From: Thermoleophilia bacterium
Lineage (GTDB): Bacteria; Actinomycetota; Thermoleophilia; Miltoncostaeales; Miltoncostaeaceae
Length of the DNA: 64,000 bases
Direction of reading: 5' to 3'
NCBI GenBank assembly: GCA_020848615.1
Contig: JADLHW010000059.1
Span: forward strand, 1 to 64,000
A model generated the notes under the pieces. That model was not told the origin of the DNA. It saw only the letters and a program-made list of their open reading frames with translations, and made no database searches. Positions 49,583-57,848 of the stretch are shown here, piece after piece. A program made the translations under genes and the position numbers. Each line of letters starts with the position of its first letter. Position 1 is the first letter of the stretch.

Positions 49583-50016
49583 GGGTCAAGCTCGACGAGA
49601 ACCTTGGGCGCTCAGCCCAGGCGCTGCTCGTGGAGGCTGGCGCGGACGTCGCGACGGTCCTTGATCAGCGGACGCGGGGCGCCACCGACGCCGAGTCGTT
49701 CCGGGTCTGCGCAGCGGAACGCCGCACACTGGTGACCCTGGACGTGGACTTCGCCGATCCGTTCCGGTTCGATCCGGCGGCAACGGCAGGGGTGGCGGTG
49801 CCACCGCCCGGAAGGCGCGCGGTCCACGAAGGCCTGCGGGCATGCTCGGACCGCTTGGTACAGCAGCTTCAGCGGTCCGACATCCAAGGCCGGCTCTGGG
49901 TCGTGGACCCGGACCGCGTCAGACAACACGAGCCGGGAGCGGCGGACTCGCCGTACGTGCTCATGAGGTGTTGGTCCTCACCTCAGGGCTTCAGCACGAA
50001 GGGCGTCCGTGCCTGA
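49579..50016 (+). pseudogene. DUF5615 PIN-like protein without a start codon
   Basis: The frame VRVKLDENLGRSAQALLVEAG, then VLVTLDVDFAD-like TLVTLDVDFADPFRFDP, matches DUF5615 (PIN-like nuclease, usually paired with a DUF433 antitoxin). Its acidic residues (DEN, TLDVDFAD) are intact. The codon in the usual start position is GTA (49579-49581), and the next possible start, GTG 49630, lies after the first catalytic Asp. The truncation of the gene just before it ends at the same place, so one deletion may explain both losses. Confidence 0.6.
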
Positions 50017-51308
50017 GGGAACCCGGCGTTCACGTTGGCGGTGTACGAACCGGCGGGCCCGTCTATCGTGACGGTGATGTAGCCAACGCCGACGACGTCG
50101 CGGATGACGAAGAAGTTGTCGCGGATGGCCGCCATCTTCCCGCCGATCCGGGCGCGCGTGTAGCCGTCGGCGACGAGGCCGGTGACGAACACGTTGGCGT
50201 TGCGGAACGGACCGCGGTAGGCGGGACGCCAATCCAGTATGAGTGGCGCGTCGTCCCGTGGCAGAAGCATGCCGGTGGAGGACAGGGACCCCCGGCGCGA
50301 GACCCGCGCGATCGCGATCCGGTCCTTCTCGCGTGACCTGGGGACCAGCCAGAAGCGACGACCGTCCGGGGACGTGCCGGCGAACCGCGCCCGGTCGAGC
50401 AGGAGGTCGTTCCACGAACGGCTCCGTTCGAGCGCACGCCGCGTGCGGGCGGGGAGCGTGTCCTTCGGGGTGGCGGCCCGTGTGAAGATGCCGAGCTCGA
50501 GGATGCGGCCACGGCCGTGCTTCCACGTGGGCTCGGGCGTGACACCGAGGCCGAGCTTGATGGTGCCCTGGGGGCCGTCGGTCACGATCGGCCGGCTCAG
50601 GTCGTCGGTCTGGATCAGGAAGACGCCGTTGACCGGCCGCACGGTGGTCGTCCCGATGGTGACGTCCCGGTAGCCGGGAGGAATGAGCCCGGCGACCAGG
50701 CCGCCCCTGGACCGGGGATTGAGGAAGACGGTCATGTCACGCTGCCCGGCCGGGATCTCGCTGGCGATGATGAAGCGTCGCCCCTCGCTGAGCTCCTGGC
50801 AGTTCCAGCCGCCGATCAGGCGGGTGCCGCGCCGGGTGTCACCCGTGCGCAGATCGATGAGGCACAACAGGTCATGCGTGCGGATCACGCCGGGCTGTCC
50901 CGCACGCATGAGCGCCACGTAGAACCTGCGGCCGCCGGTCACGCGGGCGAGCCGGACCGAGGCCAGATCCAGGCCAGAGCCGTCGGGGTCCATCCGGTCC
51001 AGCACGGGTGCGGGCAGCCGGTCGGCGGCGGTCTGCGGTGTGCCGAAGATGGGTAGGACCGCGCCGCCTGCGGGAGACGGCGCGTCGTCACCGCCGCGCG
51101 GAAGGGCCCCGAACAGCAGGACTCCGATCGCCGCGATGCCTCCCGCGGTGAGCGCCCCACCGATGACCCGGGAACGGACGCGGGGGGTACGGGGTGCGGG
51201 CGATCCGCCGCCGCGCGCGGCGAACCGCGCCCGCACCTTCCGGCGCTGCTCCGGCGTGGGTTCGGGTGTGGCAGCGAAGATCCGGCGGGCGAGCTCGTCG
51301 ACGCTCAT
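49983..51308 (-). CDS. Membrane-anchored protein coupled to an ECF sigma factor
   Basis: A 441-residue protein. The cytoplasmic N-terminus (MSVDELARRIFAATPEPTPEQRRKVRARFAARGG) precedes one membrane segment (about 48-68, VIGGALTAGGIAAIGVLLFG) and a large external beta-rich domain ending TPFVLKP. Position and layout suggest a sigma-factor regulator or sensor, but the short N-terminal part is not a classical zinc-finger anti-sigma domain. Its ATG overlaps the sigma gene stop by 4 nt. Confidence 0.75.
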   Translation of the reverse strand: MSVDELARRIFAATPEPTPEQRRKVRARFAARGGGSPAPRTPRVRSRVIGGALTAGGIAAIGVLLFGALPRGGDDAPSPAGGAVLPIFGTPQTAADRLPAPVLDRMDPDGSGLDLASVRLARVTGGRRFYVALMRAGQPGVIRTHDLLCLIDLRTGDTRRGTRLIGGWNCQELSEGRRFIIASEIPAGQRDMTVFLNPRSRGGLVAGLIPPGYRDVTIGTTTVRPVNGVFLIQTDDLSRPIVTDGPQGTIKLGLGVTPEPTWKHGRGRILELGIFTRAATPKDTLPARTRRALERSRSWNDLLLDRARFAGTSPDGRRFWLVPRSREKDRIAIARVSRRGSLSSTGMLLPRDDAPLILDWRPAYRGPFRNANVFVTGLVADGYTRARIGGKMAAIRDNFFVIRDVVGVGYITVTIDGPAGSYTANVNAGFPQARTPFVLKP

Positions 51309-51895
51309 GTCTCGGTTCCCCCTGTGAGTTCCACGGGCGATGGCTGACCGGCCTCGGCGAGACGCGCCTGGAGCTTCGTCCTGGCCCGGCTCAACCGCGA
51401 CTTCACGGTCCCGATGGGAATGCCGAGCGCCAGGGCGATCTCCTGGTGCCCCAGCTCACCCCACGCGGTGAGCAGGAACACGTCGCGTTCGTCAGCGCGC
51501 AGGGAATCCAACGCGGCGTTCAGACGGGCGCCCGCCGCCTGGGCATCGACACGCGCGTTGATCTCCGCCGTCCGGTCCGGGGCGGTCTCCGGGCTGAGGC
51601 GACGGACCATCGCGAGCATGCGCCGCCGTCCGCGCCGGTGGTTGCGGAGCACGTTCAGGGCGATCCCCAACAGCCACCCTCGGGTGTCGCCCCGCAGACC
51701 GTCGAAGTCGGCTCGCCTCCGGTAGGCGATCAGGAACACCTCGGCCGTCAGGTCGTCCGCGTCGCCGGCACCCACGCGCACCACGATGAACCGGTGGATC
51801 AGTCCCAGGTGCCGTTCGAACACCTCCGCAAAGGCCTCATCACCGTGAATCGCGGGGTGGGGTGCGTGAACGGCACGGGCCGGGAGAAGATTCAT
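51305..51895 (-). CDS. ECF-type RNA polymerase sigma factor
   Basis: A 196-residue sigma-70 family protein. Region 2 is FAEVFERHLGLIHRFIVVRVGAGDADDLTAEVFLIAYRRRADFDG with the RGWLLGIALNVLRNHRR stretch. Region 4 is ALDSLRADERDVFLLTAWGELGHQEIALALGIPIGTVKSRLSRARTKLQ. It directs polymerase to a specific stress promoter set. The overlapping downstream membrane protein probably controls it. Confidence 0.92.
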   Translation of the reverse strand: MNLLPARAVHAPHPAIHGDEAFAEVFERHLGLIHRFIVVRVGAGDADDLTAEVFLIAYRRRADFDGLRGDTRGWLLGIALNVLRNHRRGRRRMLAMVRRLSPETAPDRTAEINARVDAQAAGARLNAALDSLRADERDVFLLTAWGELGHQEIALALGIPIGTVKSRLSRARTKLQARLAEAGQPSPVELTGGTET

Positions 51896-51964
51896 CGCTG
51901 GTCATTGTCCGCCCGCGGGCAAGCGGTTCCCCCTGGGGAGGGCCCGTGGCGGCGGCGCCGGGCG

Positions 51965-52309
51965 TCACCGCCCGGCCAGGCGCCCGAGCAGGTCCTCCGC
52001 GGCCCGCTTGACCTCGGCATGGCCGTCGCGTTCGGCGGTGATGAGCGCGTGGACCAGCGCCGACTGATGCACCCGCTGGAAGTCACCGACCGGGAACCCG
52101 TACCGCTCCCTGGCGTCGTACTGCTCGTCGTCGTCGACGCCCAGATGCCAGGCCGAGTACTCCTCCCAGGAGTTCGCCTCCAGGAAGGCGTCCTGCGCCT
52201 CCGGTGACGGCCGGGCCGCGGCCCAGTCGCCGGCGAGCACGACCTGCCCGCTCGCGATGAGGCGCCGGGCCAGGCGGATGGCGATGTCGTTCTCACCGAA
52301 GTCGGGCAA
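51965..52309 (-). CDS. Conserved hypothetical protein, 114 residues
   Basis: Begins MPDFGENDIAIRLARRLIASGQVVLAGDWAAARPSPEAQDAF and contains WEEYSAWHLGVDDDEQYDARERYGFPVGDFQRVHQSAL. This block is a recognisable stand-alone actinobacterial family with no assigned function. The start is TTG, preceded by TGAGGA; no ATG or GTG in this frame precedes the conserved part. Confidence 0.75.
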   Translation of the reverse strand: MPDFGENDIAIRLARRLIASGQVVLAGDWAAARPSPEAQDAFLEANSWEEYSAWHLGVDDDEQYDARERYGFPVGDFQRVHQSALVHALITAERDGHAEVKRAAEDLLGRLAGR

Positions 52310-52398
52310 CGGGTCCTCACGATCCGGGTGGGCTGCGCGCGACGGCGCGCACGGAACGCCCGGACCCTAACGCCATGGCGGGATCGCGGGCCTCGCCG

Positions 52399-52707
52399 TC
52401 ACCCCCCGGGGGCGTGCCGGGGACGGAGCGCGCGACACGCCCCGTGGAGGCGACCGGCGATGGGCCGCGACGGCGGAGCCCCGGGGCCGCTCCCGCCGCG
52501 CGGGCGAGCGGCCGTCTGGATGCGCCACGCGGTGACGCCGGCGACCGCCGCGATCACCGAGGCGGAGAAGAGGACCGCCGCGGTGGACGCCGCGTCGGTG
52601 CCCGCGGCGATGCCGTGCACCACGCCGCCGGCGAACACCGCGTGGGTGAGGAAGTGCAGGCGGCGCCGGTTCCGTGCGCCGATGCGGTTGCGCCACCGGA
52701 AGCTCAG
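52399..52707 (-). CDS. Partial ferric-reductase-like membrane protein
   Basis: About 102 residues: LSFRWRNRIGARNRRRLHFL, THAVFAGGVVHGIAAGTDA, STAAVLFSASVIAAVAGVTAWRI. This resembles the last two helices of ferric-reductase-like membrane domains (RxxRRLHxL...VHGxxxGTDA with the haem His). The N-terminal helices are missing. The only possible start at the 5' end is CTG 52707, overlapping the stop of the small gene upstream; GTG 52638 would lose the first helix. It may be a decayed gene. Confidence 0.45.
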   Translation of the reverse strand: MSFRWRNRIGARNRRRLHFLTHAVFAGGVVHGIAAGTDAASTAAVLFSASVIAAVAGVTAWRIQTAARPRGGSGPGAPPSRPIAGRLHGACRALRPRHAPGG

Positions 52708-52871
52708 GTCGTCGTGGCGTCCGATGCGGACCGCACGTCGACGGCGATCGCGGCGCCCGTCGCGACCGTCGCCGCCACCGCCAGGGCGGTGACCGCGGTA
52801 CGGACCCGCCTGGGGTCACGTCCGCTCCGCCGTCCGCCGGTGGGATCCGGAGGTGATGTGTTCGATGACAT
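52704..52871 (-). CDS. Small single-pass membrane protein, 55 residues
   Basis: MSSNTSPPDPTGGRRSGRDP, RRVRTAVTALAVAATVATGA, then AIAVDVRSASDATTT. One membrane segment or uncleaved signal anchor. It is followed immediately by the ferric-reductase-like fragment and could be the separated front part of such a system. No strong ribosome binding site. Confidence 0.5.
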   Translation of the reverse strand: MSSNTSPPDPTGGRRSGRDPRRVRTAVTALAVAATVATGAAIAVDVRSASDATTT

Positions 52872-53017
52872 GACCCGGACCGAGGACCGCCGCCTCGGAC
52901 GGACCTGAACGCCAACCGAGCGTTTGCGAAGCACGCCGGACGGGGGATTCCGAAACGACGGAACGGGCGGCGTCCGGCGGGACGCCACCCGTTCAGGAAG
53001 GACCTCGGCGGCGCGCG

Positions 53018-53314
53018 TCACGCCGCGTGCAGGCGCGCCCAGTCCTCGATGTGCCGCAGGCCCCGCTGGGGCAGGGTGAGGGACTGCCGGCGATGACGCG
53101 GCCCCGGCCGCGCCGGGGGCGCCATGCGCTCCGGGGGCGGTACCAGGCGCAACGCCCGCGTGCCGCGGGTGCGCGTCGCGGCGAGGGGACGCATGGTGCC
53201 CGGCACGGCGAGGCCGGCGGTCATCGCCCGCGCGGGCCGCGGGCCGTCGCCGGTCCATGCGAGCCGGTCCGTGATCTGGATGGTGCACTCGGGCGGGGTG
53301 AGCAGCATGGGCAT
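53018..53314 (-). CDS. Hypothetical protein, 98 residues
   Basis: Starts MPMLLTPPECTIQITDRLAW and ends RGLRHIEDWARLHAA. It is basic and Pro/Arg-rich with no recognised domain. The ATG at 53314 is preceded by AGGAGG, the best Shine-Dalgarno sequence in the region, which argues that it is translated. An invariant-looking start (CTIQITDRLAWTGDG) may be its conserved part. Confidence 0.55.
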   Translation of the reverse strand: MPMLLTPPECTIQITDRLAWTGDGPRPARAMTAGLAVPGTMRPLAATRTRGTRALRLVPPPERMAPPARPGPRHRRQSLTLPQRGLRHIEDWARLHAA

Positions 53315-53448
53315 GTCGGCGTCCTCCTGGGGACGGGCGACGCGGGGTGTGCGGCGCCGGATCTGGGAGCGGGTCGGGAGGTGACCCGTCCTCGTTGCGA
53401 CACAGCCTGGCGGCACCACCTGAGGGCCACCTGCACCCTTCCTGGGAA

Positions 53449-54921
53449 TCAGCCGTGAGTCGCGGGCAACGGCGCGGGGACCGGCCCGGCGTGCGGCGGG
53501 GGCACCGCCAGCGGCAGCACGACGGTGAACGCGGCACCCCGCCGCGGGGCCGACTCCACCCGCGCCAGACCGTCGTGCGCCGCGGCGACCGCCGCGACGA
53601 TCGACAGCCCCAGGCCGCTGCCGCCACTGGCCCGCGCCCGCGAGGGATCGGCCCGGTAGAAGCGGTCGAACACGCGGGCGGCGTCCTCGGCGGACAGGCC
53701 TGGGCCCTCGTCGCGCACCTCCAGGCAGGCGCCGCCGTCGCGGCGCGTGACGCTCACGTGGACGGGCGTCCCGGCCGGCGTGTGGGCCCGGACGTTGGCG
53801 AGCAGGTTCGCGGTGACCTGCCGCAGCGCGGCGTCGTCGCCGGCCACCACCACCTCGGGATCGGTGCGCAGGTCGATGGGCCGGTCCGGCTCCACCACCC
53901 GGGCGTCGCGCACCAGGTCGCCCACCAGCGCCCCCAGGTCCACGGGCTCGCGCACCGGGGCGCGGCCCTGGTCGAGACGCGCGAGCATCAGCAGGTCGTC
54001 GACCAGGCCGCCCATGCGGGTGGCCTCCGCCTCGATGCGCGCCATGGAGGTGCGCGCCAGCTCCGGGTCGCGGGCGGCGCCGCGGCGGAACAGCTCCGCG
54101 TACCCGCGCACGGAGGTGAGCGGCGTCTGCAGCTCGTGGGAGGCGTCCGCGACGAACCGCCGCAGGCGCTCCTCGGATGCCCGCTGGTCGGCGAAGGCCC
54201 CCTCGATGCGGTCCAGCATGCGGTTGATGCCGCCCGCGAGGCGCCCCACCTCGGTGCGGGGATCCTCATCGGTGACGCGCCGTGACAGGTCGCCGCCGGC
54301 GACGATGCTCCCGGTGGTCTGCTGGATCCGGGCGAGGGGCCGCAACCCCACGCGCACCATCCAGCCGCCCAGCAGGCCGATGCCCGCGAGCACCACCGCG
54401 CCCACCGCCAGCTCGATCTCCACGAGGTGCCGCATGGTGGCGTTCACGTCGCCGAGGGGCATCGCCACCACCAGCACCGCTCCCGCCGGCACCGACCCCG
54501 TGGCGTCCCGTGACCGGCCGACGCCCGCCGCCGGCGCCGACAGGATGCGGTACTCGCCGGGCGAGCCGGACAGGTCCGCGCTGGAGCGGCCCGCCGGCAC
54601 GGTCGCCGGCAGGACCAGCGCATCCCCGTCGCTGCGCACCTCCACGGCCTGCAGCACGGTGCCGTCGGCGGTGCGCAGCTGCGCGACGGCGCCGTCGGGC
54701 AGCCCGGGCGTGATGCGGCCGGTCTCCCCGGTGGGCGCATCACCGGTCAGCTGGTCCAGCGCGTGGCCCTGCATACGCGCCAGGTCCCGGTCGACCCGGT
54801 CGACCAGCGTGCCGCGCAGGGCCCGGTTGACCCCCCAGCCCGCCACCGCCAGGCCCGCCACGAGCATGACCAGGGTCACCGCAAGCAGGCGGACGCGCAG
54901 CGATGCGGGGTGGAGCCTCAC
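53449..54921 (-). CDS. Membrane sensor histidine kinase (OmpR-pair type)
   Basis: A 490-residue kinase. Membrane segment 1 is at about 8-30 and segment 2 at about 170-195, with an outer sensor domain between. A HAMP domain follows (RPLARIQQTTGSIVAGGDLSRRV), then HisKA with FVADASHELQTPLTSVRGY, and HATPase motifs NLLANVRAHTP, VRDEGPGLS, FDRFYRADPSRARASGGSGLGLSIV. GTG 54921 overlaps the stop of the response regulator (GTGA), so the two are coupled. Confidence 0.94.
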   Translation of the reverse strand: MRLHPASLRVRLLAVTLVMLVAGLAVAGWGVNRALRGTLVDRVDRDLARMQGHALDQLTGDAPTGETGRITPGLPDGAVAQLRTADGTVLQAVEVRSDGDALVLPATVPAGRSSADLSGSPGEYRILSAPAAGVGRSRDATGSVPAGAVLVVAMPLGDVNATMRHLVEIELAVGAVVLAGIGLLGGWMVRVGLRPLARIQQTTGSIVAGGDLSRRVTDEDPRTEVGRLAGGINRMLDRIEGAFADQRASEERLRRFVADASHELQTPLTSVRGYAELFRRGAARDPELARTSMARIEAEATRMGGLVDDLLMLARLDQGRAPVREPVDLGALVGDLVRDARVVEPDRPIDLRTDPEVVVAGDDAALRQVTANLLANVRAHTPAGTPVHVSVTRRDGGACLEVRDEGPGLSAEDAARVFDRFYRADPSRARASGGSGLGLSIVAAVAAAHDGLARVESAPRRGAAFTVVLPLAVPPPHAGPVPAPLPATHG

Positions 54922-55628
54922 CTGCGGCGCACCGAGTAGCCGAAGCCGCGGACCGTCTGGATGAGTGGCTCGGCGTCGTGGTCGACCTTCTTGCGCAGGT
55001 AGCTGATGTAGGTCTCGACGATGCCGGCGTCGCCGCCGAAGTCGTAGTCCCACACGTGGTCGAGGATCTGCGGCTTGCTGAGCACCCGGCCGGCGTTGGC
55101 CATGAGGTACCGCAGCAGGCTGAACTCCGTGGGCGTCATCTCGATGAGCCGGCCCGCCCGGCGCACCTCCATGCGCTCCGGGTCGAGCTCCAGATCCTCC
55201 ACCACCAGGCGCCCGTCGTCGGCCGACCCGCGGGTCCGCCGTAGCACCGCCCGCACCCGGGCGATGAGCTCCTCCAGGCTGAACGGCTTGGTGACGTAGT
55301 CGTCGCCGCCGATCGTGAGGCCCCGCACGCGGTCCCGGGTCTCCCTGCGGGCCGTGAGGAACACCACGGGCACGCCGCCGCCGGTGACGGCCGTGAGCCG
55401 CCGGTGGACCTCGAACCCGTCGAAGTCCGGGAGCATCACGTCCAGCAGCACCAGGTCGGGGCGGAACTCGCCGGCCGCCTCCACGGCCGCGCGGCCCGTC
55501 GCCGCCGTGCGCGTCGCGAAGCCCTCATAACCCAGGGCGGTGGACAGCAACAGGGTGATGCTCTCCTCGTCGTCCACGATGAGGACCCTGCCCTCGCCGG
55601 CCGCTCCCGCCGTGCCCTGCTCGCCCAT
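54918..55628 (-). CDS. OmpR-family response regulator
   Basis: A 236-residue regulator. The receiver domain (about 14-130) has VLIVDDEES, the phosphorylated Asp in LVLLDVMLPDFDG, FLTAR and VTKPFSLEEL. The C-terminal winged helix (about 145-236) has LIEMTPTEFSLLRYLMANAGRVLSKPQILDHVWDYDFGGDAGIVETYISYLRKKVD. Its partner is the overlapping kinase gene. TAAGC repeats about 200 nt upstream may be a binding site. Confidence 0.95.
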   Translation of the reverse strand: MGEQGTAGAAGEGRVLIVDDEESITLLLSTALGYEGFATRTAATGRAAVEAAGEFRPDLVLLDVMLPDFDGFEVHRRLTAVTGGGVPVVFLTARRETRDRVRGLTIGGDDYVTKPFSLEELIARVRAVLRRTRGSADDGRLVVEDLELDPERMEVRRAGRLIEMTPTEFSLLRYLMANAGRVLSKPQILDHVWDYDFGGDAGIVETYISYLRKKVDHDAEPLIQTVRGFGYSVRRR

Positions 55629-55830
55629 CTGCGGCTCCGTGTGGTCGCCACCGCCCTCAGCGGAGGGTAATGGGGCAACCTGGGAGAAGGCTGTGAGATC
55701 CCTGGGGACCCTCCCGAGACCGGGGCCGGCGGTGCCGCGCCGGCCCCCGTCCGTCCGGCGGGACCAGCCGAGGTCGACTGCAGCGGGTCCGAGGTCGGAG
55801 AAGGTGTGCGCTCAGCATCCGCCCGCGGTC

Positions 55831-55846
55831 TAAGCGCCCCGTAAGC
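55831..55846. promoter_or_regulatory. Direct repeat, candidate OmpR-type binding site
   Basis: TAAGC at 55831-55835 and again at 55842-55846, 11 bases apart, in the gap upstream of the response regulator. OmpR-family dimers bind such direct repeats. These A/T-containing words stand out in the GC-rich context. Confidence 0.35.
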
Positions 55847-55919
55847 ACCGGCATGGAGGACACCGCGAGTACCCTGGGAACCCGCTGTGCGATCCCGGCC
55901 GGTCCGCGGGGCCGGCGTC

Positions 55920-57440
55920 TCAGGGCGCGCCCGGCGCGCCGTCCTTGAGGTACTCCAGCAGGGCCCGGTCGGTGAGCAGCTCCACCGGGGCGTGGTCGTC
56001 GGTGAGGACGGTGCCGCCGGGCGCGACCTCGGCGAGGTCGCCGGCCAGTCGCTCGGCGGGCGCGGCCAGCGCGCCGCCCTGGGCGCGCAGCACCGCCCGC
56101 GCCGCGGCCGCGCCGGTGGGGGAGGAGAAGGCCAGCACCACCGAGTTGAACCGCGCGACCCGTGAGGTCATCACCGTGGGGAACTCGCTGCGCATCGTGG
56201 CGGCGATGCGGTCCACCATCTCCCGCTGGTCCGGCGGGGTGCCCACGTTCACGGCCACCACGCCCCCGGGGCGCAGGTGGTCGCGGACGAGCCGGAAGAA
56301 CTCCCGCGTGGCGAGGTGGAACGGGATGTACGGCTGGGCGTACGCGTCGATGGCGACGATGTCGTACGACGGCCGGGAGCCCTCCAGCCAGAAGCGGGCG
56401 TCGGCGGTGTACACGCGCAACCGCGGGTTGGACATGTCCAGGTACCGGCGGGCCGCCCGGGTGACCAGCGGGTCGATCTCCACGCCGTCCACGCTGACCC
56501 CCGGCCACAGGGCGCCGTACAGGCGGGCGATGGTGCCGCCCGCGTTGCCCAGCACCAGCAGCCGGCCGGACGCCCCGCCCGCCAGCGGCGGCAGCGTCGC
56601 GAACGCGTCCCAGTAGTTGTCGGTGAGCACCCCGTGCGCGGGGGTGCGGGAATGCACCGCCCACCCCTCGTTGAGCTGCAGCACCCGCGCGCCGTCGGGC
56701 TTCTGCAGCACCTGGACGTACTGGTACGAGGACTCGCCCTCGAACACCACCGTCTCGCCGTCGGGTGCGGCCTTGATCTGCCCGGGCGGCAGGAGCACCA
56801 GGCCCACCGCCACGGCCGGGACCACGAGGGGGAGGCGCCGCAGCGCCGGTGCGGCGGCGAGCGCCAGCACCGCGGCGACCCCGAGGATCGTGCGGCGCGT
56901 GCCGACGGCGGGGATGAGCACGAGCACCGGCAGGAACGTCCCGGCGATGGACCCGATGGTCGACAGGGCGTAGAGGCGCCCCGCGACGGCCCCCGCCGTG
57001 CCCACGTCGGCCACCGCCAGGCGGACCGCCCATGGCGTCACCGCGCCCAGCGCCGTCACCGGGACGATGAACATCGCCAGCGCGCCGAAGAAGCTCGCCA
57101 CGAACGCCCCGGCCGACACGTCCGCGAAGGCGTGCGCGGAGCTGGAGAACAATGGGCGGGCGGCGAACGGGATCACCGCCAGCGCGCATGCGGCCACCAG
57201 CACCACGCTCGCGAGGGCCCGCGTGGTGGGGTGCCGGTCGGCCATCCTCCCGCCGGCCCAGTACCCCAGCGACAGCGACAGCAGGATGAGCCCGATCACG
57301 TTGGCCCACACCAGGTCCGACGTGCCGAAGTACGGGGCCAGCAGCCGGGCGCCGGTCATCTCGGTGGCCAGCGACGAGGCACCGCACACCAGCACGAGCA
57401 CCGACAGCCACAGCCTCGTGCGTCGCGGGTCGGCGCTCAC
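55920..57440 (-). CDS. Membrane-fused spermidine-synthase-like protein
   Basis: A 506-residue protein. The N-terminal half (about 10-220) has six to seven membrane helices with VLVCGASSLATEMTGARLLAPYFG, the usual start of this family. The C-terminal half has a class I methyltransferase-like fold: LLVLGNAGGTIARLYG, VDGVEIDPLVTRAARRYL and YDIVAIDAYAQPYIPFHLATREFF. Such fused proteins are annotated as spermidine synthase-like, but polyamine synthesis is unproven for this subgroup. GTG 57440 has TAGGAT exactly 6 nt upstream. Confidence 0.85.
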   Translation of the reverse strand: MSADPRRTRLWLSVLVLVCGASSLATEMTGARLLAPYFGTSDLVWANVIGLILLSLSLGYWAGGRMADRHPTTRALASVVLVAACALAVIPFAARPLFSSSAHAFADVSAGAFVASFFGALAMFIVPVTALGAVTPWAVRLAVADVGTAGAVAGRLYALSTIGSIAGTFLPVLVLIPAVGTRRTILGVAAVLALAAAPALRRLPLVVPAVAVGLVLLPPGQIKAAPDGETVVFEGESSYQYVQVLQKPDGARVLQLNEGWAVHSRTPAHGVLTDNYWDAFATLPPLAGGASGRLLVLGNAGGTIARLYGALWPGVSVDGVEIDPLVTRAARRYLDMSNPRLRVYTADARFWLEGSRPSYDIVAIDAYAQPYIPFHLATREFFRLVRDHLRPGGVVAVNVGTPPDQREMVDRIAATMRSEFPTVMTSRVARFNSVVLAFSSPTGAAAARAVLRAQGGALAAPAERLAGDLAEVAPGGTVLTDDHAPVELLTDRALLEYLKDGAPGAP

Positions 57441-57446
57441 CGCGCC

Positions 57447-57452
57447 ATCCTA
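57447..57452 (-). promoter_or_regulatory. -10 box of a leaderless promoter
   Basis: TAGGAT on the minus strand, exactly 6 nt before the GTG at 57440. Confidence 0.55.
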
Positions 57453-57639
57453 CGCGCCGGGCCCGGGGCACCCCCCCGGGTGAGCGGCGACGCGCGAGCA
57501 CCTCGCACCGCCGCGCCCGTGCGCCGGCCGGCGGGCCGGACGGCTCGTGGACCCGGATCGGCGCAACGCCCGGCTCCCGGCGCGCGGCTACGCTCTGCGT
57601 ACGGCCGCCTCCCGCGGCCACCCATCTCAGGAGGCCACG

Positions 57640-57843
57640 ATGGCGCTCAGCGCGCGCAACCAGCTGCCCGGAACCGTCACCGCGATCCACATGGGCGAGG
57701 TGATGGCGGAGGTCGAGGTCGCCGTGGGCGACCACCAGGTGGTGTCCGTGATCACGCGCCGCAGCGTCGAGGCGCTCGGACTCGGCGTCGGCGACAAGGT
57801 CACGGTGGTCATCAAGTCCACCGAGGTCATGCTCGCCACCTGA
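57640..57843 (+). CDS. Molybdopterin/molybdate-binding protein (Mop, TOBE domain)
   Basis: A 67-residue single-domain protein: LSARNQLPGTVTAIHMGEVMAEVEV, VVSVITRRSVEALGLGVGDKVTVVIKSTEVML. This is the complete Mop/TOBE pattern; such proteins bind molybdate or tungstate in oligomers for storage or homeostasis. AGGAGG lies 5 nt before the ATG and a TACGCT box at 57589-57594 gives the promoter. The convergent XdhC-like gene fits a molybdoenzyme link. Confidence 0.92.
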   Translation: MALSARNQLPGTVTAIHMGEVMAEVEVAVGDHQVVSVITRRSVEALGLGVGDKVTVVIKSTEVMLAT

Positions 57844-57848
57844 GGCGG

